Shown here in pieces: positions 55,467 to 64,000 of a stretch of DNA of 64,000 nucleotides. Each line of letters starts with the position of its first letter. Positions within the stretch are counted from its first letter, which is position 1. The DNA comes from Struthio camelus (Eukaryota; Chordata; Aves; Struthioniformes; Struthionidae): positions 3,948,001 through 4,012,000 of the forward strand of contig NC_090946.1 of assembly GCF_040807025.1 (NCBI RefSeq). Direction: 5' to 3'. Both the position numbers and the translations under genes were made by a program. The notes beneath the pieces are model-generated. The model saw only the letters and a list, made by a program, of their open reading frames with translations, had not been told where the DNA came from and ran no database searches.

Positions 55467-58400
55467 ATGGCCGTGGCCAGGGTGACGGTGACCTGGGGGT
55501 GGCCTGGGGCAGGGCTGGGCTGGGCTTGGGAGGTGAGGGGCGGTGACCTTGTGGGAGCAGCTGGGGGGCAGCTGAGAGGGATGGAGCCAGAGGGATCGAG
55601 GAGGGTCCGGGGCCAGCAGGGCCTGGGGAACCTGGGGGGGCCGTGTCTGGGCTGGGGGGGCAGCAGGGTCTGAGGAGCCGTGTCTGGGCTGGGGGGCCTG
55701 GGGGGGCCGTGTCTGGGCTGGGGGGGGGACAGCAGGGCCTGGGGGGCTGTGTCTGGGCTGAGGGGGCAGCAGGGTCTGAGGAGCCGTGTCTGGGCTGGGG
55801 GGCCTGGGGGGGCCGTGTCTGGGCTGAGGGGGGCAGCAGGGTCTGAGGAGCTGTGTCTGGGCTGGGGGGGGCAGCAGGGCCCGGGGGGCCGTGTCTGGGT
55901 TGGGGGGGGACAGCAGGGCCCGGGGGGCCGTGTCTGGGCTGGGGGGGGACAGCAGGGCCCGGGGGGCCATGTCTGGGCTGGGGGGGGGACAGCAGGGCCT
56001 GGGGGGCTGTGTCTGGGCTGAGGGGGCAGCAGGGTCTGAGGAGCCGTGTCTGGGCTGGGGGGCCTGGGGGGGCTGTGTCTGGGCTGGGGGGGGCAGCAGG
56101 GTCTGAGGAGCCGTGTCTGGGCTGGGGGGCCTGGGGGGGCCGTGTCTGGGCTGGGGGGGCAGCAGGGTCTGAGGAGCCATGTCTGGGCTGGGGGGCCTGG
56201 GGGGCCGTGTCTGGGCTGGGGGGGCAACAGGGTCTGAGGAGCCGTGTCTGGGCTGGGGGGCCTGGGGGGGCTGTGTCTGGGCTGGGGGGGCAGCAAGGTC
56301 TGAGGGGCCGTGTCTGGGCTGCGGGGGGCAGCAGGGTCTGAGGAGCTGTGTCTGGGCTGGGGGGCCTGGGGGGGGGCCTTGTCTGGGCTGGGGGGGGCAG
56401 CAGGGTCTGAGGAGCTGTGTCTGGGCTGGGGGGGGCAGCAGGGCCCGGGGGGCCGTGTCTGGGTTGGGGGGGGACAGCAGGGCCCGGGGGGCCGTGTCTG
56501 GGTTGGGGGGGGGACAGCAGGGCCCGGGGGGCCGTGTCTGGGCTGGGGGGGCAGCAGGGTCTGAGGAGCCATGTCTGGGCTGGGGGGCCTGGGGGGCTGT
56601 GTCTGGGCTGGGGGGGCAGCAGGGTCTGAGGAGCTGTGTCTGGGCTGGGGGGCCTGGGGGGGCTGTGTCTGGGCTGGGGGGGCAGCAAGGTCTGAGGAGC
56701 TGTGTCTGGGCTGGGGGGCCTGGGGGGGCCGTGTCTGGGCTGAGGGGGGCAGCAGGGTCTGAGGAGCCATGTCTGGGCTGGGGGGCCTGGGGGGGCCGTG
56801 TCTGGGCTGCGGGGGGCAGCAGGGTCTGAGGAGCTGTGTCTGGGCTGGGGGGCCTGGGGGGGGGCCTTGTCTGGGCTGGGGGGGGCAGCAGGGCCCGGGG
56901 GGCCGTGTCTGGGCTGGGGGGCGACAGCAGGGCCCGGGGGGCCGTGTCTGGGCTGGGGGGGGGACAGCAGGGCCTGGGGGGCTGTGTCTGGGCTGAGGGG
57001 GCAGCAGGGTCTGAGGAGCCGTGTCTGGGCTGGGGGGGCCTGGGGGGGCTGTGTCTGGGCTGGGGGGGGCAGCAGGGTCTGAGGAGCCGTGTCTGGGCTG
57101 GGGGGCCTGGGGGGGCCGTGTCTGGGCTGGGGGGGCAGCAGGGTCTGAGGAGCCATGTCTGGGCTGGGGGGCCTGGGGGGCTGTGTCTGGGCTGGGGGGG
57201 CAGCAGGGTCTGAGGAGCCGTGTCTGGGCTGGGGGGCCTGGGGGGGCTGTGTCTGGGCTGGGGGGGCAGCAGGGTCTGAGGAGCTGTGTCTGGGCTGGGG
57301 GGCCCGGGGGGCCGTGTCTGGGCTGCGGGGGGCAGCAGGGTCTGAGGAGCCATGTCTGGGCTGGGGGGCCTGGGGGGGCCGTGTCTGGGCTGCGGGGGGC
57401 AGCAGGGTCTGAGGAGCTGTGTCTGGGCTGGGGGGCCTGGGGGGGGGCCTTGTCTGGGCTGGGGGGGGCAGCAGGGTCTGAGGAGCTGTGTCTGGGCTGG
57501 GGGGGGGCAGCAGGGCCCGGGGGGCCGTGTCTGGGTTGGGGGGGGACAGCAGGGCCCGGGGGGCCGTGTCTGGGCTGGGGGGGGACAGCAGGGCCCGGGG
57601 GGCCGTGTCTGGGCTGGGGGGGGACAGCAGGGCCCGGGGGGCCGTGTCTGGGCTGGGGGGGCAGCAGGGCCCGGGGGGCTGTGCCTGGGTTGGGGGGGGA
57701 CAGCAGGGTCTGAGGAGCTGTGTCTGGGCTGGAGGGTCTGGGGGGGCTTTGTCAGCGCTGGGGGGGGGGACAGCAGGGCCTGGGGAGCCGTGTCTGGGCT
57801 GGGGGGGGCAGCAGGGCCTGGGGAGCTGTGTCTGGGTTGGGGGGGCAGCAGGGCTTGGGGGGGCCGTGTCTGGCCTGGGGGGCCTGGGGGTGCCGTGCCT
57901 GGGCTGAGGGGGCAGCAGGTCCTGGGGGGGCCTTGTCTGGGCTGGGGAGTCTCCCTGACTCCACTGCATGAGGGCAGACAGGCCTGAAGTCTGCTGCACG
58001 TCAGGGTATGACGCTTGCGCTGTCTGTGTCCCCTCCAGCAGCTCTGCTCGCTGTCCGGACGGGTGCTCTGCCGGCCTGTTTTGGGGCACGTGTCTGTGCA
58101 GTGCGGCTATCGCGGAGACTCCCCCACGGACTCGGGGAAGGACATCCTAGAGATCCCCTTACCACCCTGGCAGGAGCGCCCCGATGAGCCGCTGGAGACC
58201 AAGCGAGCCCGACTGCTGTATGAGAGCAGGAAGAGGGGCATGCTGGAGAACTGCATTCTGCTCAGGTGAGGTGCCGGGTGCTTGTCCTCCCACCGGAGCT
58301 GCAGCACGCACGCCCTGAGCCCCGTTCCCTCCCAGCTTTTCAGCAAGCCTCTTGCAGCTTCATCTGCCTCCCCTGCGTCAGGACGTCTGGGTTGCTATGC

Positions 58401-59740
58401 CCTGACAGTGCTCGTTTGTCCGCTGCAGATGGGAGTAGGCAGGGATGGAGCATAGTTTGCAGAAGAGACAGTGCCAACACTAGCCACACCAGAGAGATCA
58501 GGGAGGAAGTGAGAAAGGCTGGCCAAGAGGTAGCTGCCGTATAGTTCAGCTCCCTAAAGAAGTTACAGGTTTTTAATTAACAGGGAAGAGCTGGAGGTGC
58601 ACTAGTGCACAGCCATAATCTAAAACCTAATGAGATGCAACATTGCTAAGGGGATGGAAAGCAAGTATCTGAGGCTCTGCTTGTGAGCAGTCAGGTGAAC
58701 CGCTGTGAGAGCATCACCTGTACAGGTCTGCGGTGCAGTGATTAGCACTGCTGCAGGGTAGGATGGGACAGAACTAGAGGCCGCCTGAGGCAGGAGATGT
58801 CTAGAGGAAGCTCCTCCTAGCGGTAGATCGAGTCAAATTCCTTTGGGAAGGATGTATGCTAGATCTGGGATATAGGAATAGGGCAGGGGAGGGGAGTGTC
58901 TCGCCTTCTGTGTCACGAGTACCAAAGGAGCAGTGTGAGATTGAAGGCAGTGATAAAAGGAATTTTTTCCCGTGCTCTCCGAGGCTGGAGGTAGCTCTTT
59001 GAGCTCAGAACCTCACAGAAAGTGAGCACCGCTGAAAGCTTCTGGGTTCCAGCAGGGGTTTAGTGAAGTTCATTAGCCAGTTCAGCAGGGCTAAGGCCTC
59101 TTGGACTGCAGGACTAAAGAAGTGGTTAATGGCTGGAGAGCAGGCTAGGACTTAAGGCAGAAGACAGGTCACCTTGGATTCAGCTCCTCTATGTCTTCTT
59201 GCAGCATTTAGAGAGCTGGGCACCAGGCAGTGTCAGGATCAGCGTGCCAGCCCGGCTCTTCCTGCAGTCACCCTTGCTCATGTTCATATATCTTCTCTCC
59301 TCCAGCCTCTTTGCAAAGGAGAACCTGAATCGCATGAGTGAACGGCAGCTGAACCTCTATGACCGGCTCATCAATGAGCCCAGCAATGACTGGGACATTT
59401 ACTACTGGGCAATAGGTACAGTGCAGCCGTCTGTTGCCCTCCTGGCTCTGACTGCAATCTCCTGCCCTGATTTGAGGTTCAGGGCAAGAGACGAGGCCAG
59501 GATCGCTCTGGGGTGCAAAACATTGGGCTTGGCATGGCTGGCGTCATGCTGAATGCTTTGGGAGAGGGTAGAGCCAACCATTGTCGTGCTGCCCCTTTTT
59601 TTACTGCAGAAGCGAAACCCACGCCAGCTGTGTTTGAGAACGACGTCATGGCCATGCTGAAGGAGTTTGCCAAGAACAAGAACAGGGAGCAGAGGCTGCG
59701 GCAGCCAGATCTGGAGTATCTCTTTGAGTCACCCCGCTGA
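55467..59740 (+). CDS. SDHAF2: Succinate dehydrogenase assembly factor 2 (SDHA flavinylation), 4 coding exons
   Basis: SDHAF2 (Sdh5) is the mitochondrial matrix factor required for covalent FAD attachment to SDHA of complex II. Exons: 55467-55481, 58039-58265, 59306-59415, 59610-59740, total 483 nt or 160 aa (human 166). The N-terminus [20 protein letters not shown] is arginine-rich with no acidic residue, as expected for a mitochondrial presequence. The mature part holds the conserved [61 protein letters not shown] and [17 protein letters not shown]. The ATG at 55467 has the better context and matches human MAV; an in-frame ATG at 55455 would add MLRA. The donor of exon 1 (AGG|GTGACGG) is the least certain junction. 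Intron 1 is almost wholly a minisatellite. Confidence 0.95.
55615..57948. repeat. 2.3-kb composite G-rich minisatellite in SDHAF2 intron 1
   Basis: Tens of units share the core GTGTCTGGGCTGGGGGG. At least three continuations are shuffled: CCTGGGGGGGCC (about 29-bp unit), GCAGCAGGGTCTGAGGAGCC (about 37 bp) and GACAGCAGGGCCCGGGGGGCC (about 39 bp). Longer blocks of the same unit order recur, so there is higher-order structure. Runs of six to nine G are on the SDHAF2 sense strand. The array ends about 90 bases before exon 2. Stop codons are nearly absent on the minus strand, which creates giant false frames. Confidence 0.97.
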
Positions 59741-59888
59741 TGGCAGGGCTGCCTTCTGCCTCCTCATCTCTTGGAGCTGTGCAGGGCCACCAGGGTCTCT
59801 GTGGCAACCTCAGTGCTGCTGTGCTGCCCTCCCCTGTGGCCCTTCTCCTCTGGCGGTGGCTGCTCTCTTGGACTCTCAGGGCACAGCA

Positions 59889-59894
59889 AATAAA
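59889..59894 (+). terminator. SDHAF2 poly(A) signal
   Basis: AATAAA about 150 bases past the stop codon, followed by a T/G-rich stretch (CAGTGCTTGTGCTTTCTGG). Confidence 0.85.
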
Positions 59895-61849
59895 GCTATG
59901 GCTGCTAGTCCCAGTGCTTGTGCTTTCTGGCCAGGCTGCTCCCATCCTGCTCTGTTGTGCGGGGAGGCGTCTGCTTTCTGCTGGCACTGGGAATGAGGAC
60001 TTGGAGGACGCAGTAGCAGTTCATGAGTTTGCTGCAGCAGATGCCAGCTCACCGCTGGCTGTGACAATTACAGTCCCTTGGCCGTTCCTTCTAAACCCTC
60101 CTCTAGGGGTCTTGGGGAGGTGAGCCCTCAGCAGGAAGTTGGAAGTGAGGTGAGGCAAAACCTGTGCTGGCCAGATGACCCAGCAGACCCTCGCCTTGAC
60201 CCCAGTATGAGGTCAAGGGGACTGGTGCGCGTCCCAGCTGTGCAGCCCTGCCCCAGCATAGAGCTGTCTGCTGGAGCTGCTGGTTGTGAGCCTGTGGCAT
60301 GTCCTCGGGGAAGGTGGCAGCTCCTGGACTGCTGCCAGCCTTGGCCTCTTCCTTTTCCACTCCCCCAGCTTCTCCTGAGGCAGCTGTAGCTGAGCGCAGT
60401 GCCCTTTGCTGGGGAGGAAGGGGAGTGCGCACCCAGCCTGTGCTGTCAGCATGGTCGGGGTTCTCAGTCCTCAGAGAACCAGCAGGAAGAGTGCGAAAAA
60501 CACCTCCACGCAACCATCTTGAGGATGTAACTGCAGATCTATGGGATGTAGTGAACAGGGGCAGCAAATAGCCCCAGATAATCGGTCTTCTGCTGCCCTC
60601 TGCCACAGAGATGCTCTGGCAGTTTCTTCTACTGCTGGTGGTGAATGGCTCTCACATGGAGCATCGCCTGGCAGTGCTGACCCAGAGGGAGGTGTCTCCT
60701 GTACCTCCTCGCAAGCTTTCCTAATCACCCAGGCCTGTGCGTGGGCCCTCTCCAGTGAGGTCTCTGCTCAGCGTCCTTGATTCTGTACTGGCCGTAGGGT
60801 CTGGTGCTGGTGTCCCACTTTGTGGACACATGAACACTTTGTGGGTTGTCCCAGCTGGGCTAGCAGACCCAGGCCGTGGAGACAGTCCCTGTCCAGCAAG
60901 CATGGCCCTGTGCATCACTGTGCGCTGGTTGCCGCATTGCCATCCCAGTCTGCGCTTTCCTCCATGGTTGTCTGCTGGCCACCGCCGTCTCCGGGTCCTC
61001 AGGGCAGGTAGGGAGGGCACTGGGCTGCCATGTCCTCCCCCAGGCAGCCCTGGTCCTGCAGATGCCATGCAGGCCTGCTCTGATGGTGCTGGGTCAGGGC
61101 ATGGCTGGAGCATGGGGCAAGGCAGCCCGTCTGTCCATCCATGCCTGTGCTGAGCTGCGCTCCCACTGTAGTCTCAGCCCCAGGGCTCCTCACCACTCAC
61201 CGTGGAGCACCTGGTGCTAGTGCTGGCTCCCCTCTGCGAAGGCAAGTGCAGGGGGCAGCGAGGACCTCTCGCGTTTCTATGCTACGGACCTCTCCAGGAC
61301 CCCCCGCGGGGCCGTGCTGGGGCACGGGGCGCTTTGCAGATGCTCACGGTCTCACCCAGCGGGATAACGACCTTCCTCTCGGTGTCCTCGGTGCGCCCCG
61401 ACCCCGGCCAGCCCTGGCTCACAGGGGTCGCCCCCCAGCTCCTCCTTGGCTGTGCGGGGCCGGGCCTGGCCGCTGCTCTTGGGCAGCCAGCCCAGCGCTG
61501 GTGGCGGCGCCGGCCCCGGCTGGCGTTTCGCTCTGGGGCGCCCGGTCGCCTCCCACGGGAACGTTTCACGAGGCGCGCCGGTGCCGGCGGTGGGTGCCCT
61601 TTGGAGGGTGCCGTTTGGGTGGCATCCGCTGGAGGGCTGTACGAGCCCGACTTTGCGGCGCTTGGCTTTCGGATGACACAGCTTAACTGAAGCAGGGAAG
61701 AAGCAGCCGGGGCTGCAGCGCCCGCAGAAGCGGGGGAGGAAGGAGCAAAGCTCCCGGCAGCGGCCCGTCCTGCAGGCCGGAGCGAACCCGGGGCTCGACC
61801 CGCTTCGCCCCCGTGCAGGCGCCGCGCGGGCGAGCCCCGGGCTGGGCGC
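59895..61849. other. SDHAF2-LRRC10B intergenic region, no gene recognised
   Basis: GC-rich unique-looking sequence with no exon series recognised. PPP1R32 (SAXO4), which sits here in human, would need many exons and does not fit; none of its peptides was found. From about 61250 the DNA becomes CpG-rich and leads into the LRRC10B island. Confidence 0.55.
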
Positions 61850-63006
<1,157 letters not shown>

Positions 63007-63376
63007 GCCGCGGGGCAGCTGGCGCCACCAGCTCCCGGCGGGGCCGACGAGAAGTCCGGGCCAGGGGTCCCGGGGCCGGCATCTCCCACCAGGGCTGTGG
63101 ACAGCGAGGATGGCCGCCGCCTGCATCTGCGAGTCTCGGGTCACGGTGACGGGTGGCCCCACGGGGGCCTTTGCTTCGGCAGGATGGTCACCAGCGGGAG
63201 ACGCGGCGCTGTGAAAAGAGGGGAGTTTCCCACCGCCTGCTGCCGCCCGGCCTCCACAGGGGACCTTTGCTCCTGGCCGATGGCCCCACCGCTGTGGGGC
63301 AAGGCGGGGAGAAGCAGAGCTGTTTGCGTTTTTTTAAAGTGTGGACCCTGTGCCCTGAAGAGCAGCCAGGTTTGGG

Positions 63377-63382
63377 AATAAA
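63377..63382 (+). terminator. LRRC10B poly(A) signal (proximal)
   Basis: AATAAA about 370 bases past the stop codon, followed by CCTCCTCTTGTCC. Confidence 0.75.
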
Positions 63383-63774
63383 CCTCCTCTTGTCCCCAGG
63401 GTTCCCATCCCGCCACTGCACTTGGAGAGGAATCTCCCCGAGCTCCTCTTTCCACCTCTCAGGTTGGAGAAGAAGCTGATGGAAAAACCTTACGTGTGCA
63501 CATGGTGTCCGGCGCCGAGCCTAGGCAGGGCTGCCTCGGCTCTGCGTGCGGTGGGAAGAGGAGCCCCGGGAACTGCCTTGCAGGCTGCTTCGACTTTCCC
63601 ATCCCGTAAATGGGCACAGAAGCAGAAGCTGGTATGGACTGGGCCACCGGGATGGCATGCTGCGGGGCAGCAGGACGTCAGCGTCGCGCTTTCCGCCTCC
63701 TCTGCTCCAGGGCTCATCTGCAGCCTCGCTGTCCCTCTCCCCCTCCTCGAGCTAGGCATGTACCGAATCCTAGC

Positions 63775-63780
63775 AATAAA
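63775..63780 (+). terminator. Possible distal LRRC10B poly(A) signal
   Basis: A second AATAAA about 770 bases past the stop codon, followed within about 30 bases by GTGTGAG. It could give a longer 3'UTR. The remaining bases to the window end hold nothing recognised; SYT7 would be the next gene by human synteny. Confidence 0.5.
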
Positions 63781-64000
63781 AAGCACAAACCTGAGGAAAT
63801 CTGGTGTGAGAGAAAGAGGCGATGGGGGTCAGTTTTCAGGGAGGCTGCTGCGGGAAAGGGTGGGTTATTTTGAAAGTGTTGTAAACAGAGCGATGTTTCC
63901 TGGGGCGGGAGAACCAGCCTCACGGGCGCTTGCATTATTTTTAACATTCGAGGGACTCCTTTCTCTTCGGCCCGGCTCCGAATGGTGCTCCCGCTCTCCA

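Noticed and set aside
54611-58089. Giant minus-strand frames of 971, 719 and 706 aa, rich in Pro, Gln and Thr
   Set aside because: All three frames are open together across the SDHAF2 intron 1 minisatellite because the G-rich unit has almost no stops on the minus strand. The peptides are just the translated repeat.
61141-61690. Overlapping 181-aa and 162-aa plus-strand frames upstream of LRRC10B
   Set aside because: No recognisable domain, CpG-island composition, and both frames equally open; checked for PPP1R32-like peptides and found none.

Overview
This window is a gene-dense stretch of a vertebrate nuclear genome, almost certainly a bird. The evidence is two CR1 LINE 3' fragments (about 8645-9007 and 46060-46350), compact introns with short GC-rich intergenic gaps typical of avian microchromosomes, and proteins close to the vertebrate orthologues. 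The gene order matches human 11q12: DDB1 - TKFC - CYB561A3 - TMEM138 - TMEM216 - CPSF7 - SDHAF2 - LRRC10B. I rebuilt every splice junction by hand. The spliced frames stay open and the lengths match the families: DDB1 1140 aa in 27 exons, TKFC 576 aa, CYB561A3 242 aa, TMEM138 162 aa, TMEM216 141 aa, CPSF7 462 aa, SDHAF2 about 160 aa, LRRC10B 288 aa in one exon.

Layout: 1-4616 is intergenic, CpG-rich at the far left, and no gene was recognised. DDB1 (minus) runs from 22585 down to 5276. It shares a bidirectional CpG promoter carrying a CRE next to an ETS site with TKFC (plus, 23861-28856). TKFC converges on CYB561A3 (minus, 32238 down to 30546), which is head to head with TMEM138 (plus, 35715-37997). 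TMEM216 (plus, 39186-40341) follows in tandem about 0.8 kb later and converges on CPSF7 (minus, 54223 down to 43496). CPSF7 is head to head with SDHAF2 (plus, 55467-59740). LRRC10B (62140-63006) comes next. PPP1R32, which I expect between SDHAF2 and LRRC10B from human synteny, is not seen.

These are housekeeping and ciliary genes with no single shared pathway: CRL4 ubiquitin ligase adaptor, triose/FAD metabolism, a transmembrane ferric reductase, two ciliary transition-zone or ciliogenesis membrane proteins, pre-mRNA 3' processing, complex II flavinylation and a leucine-rich-repeat protein.

Most unusual features: (1) the DDB1 intron before the penultimate coding exon looks like an AT-AC U12-type (minor spliceosome) intron; (2) five genes each carry a different GC-rich minisatellite in their first intron, the largest being about 2.3 kb in SDHAF2; (3) TMEM138 and TMEM216, unrelated in sequence, share an identical 22-bp promoter/5'-end element made of an RFX X-box-like palindrome fused to a YY1-like motif; (4) inverted GGC and CCG triplet tracts lie in the CPSF7/SDHAF2 promoter.
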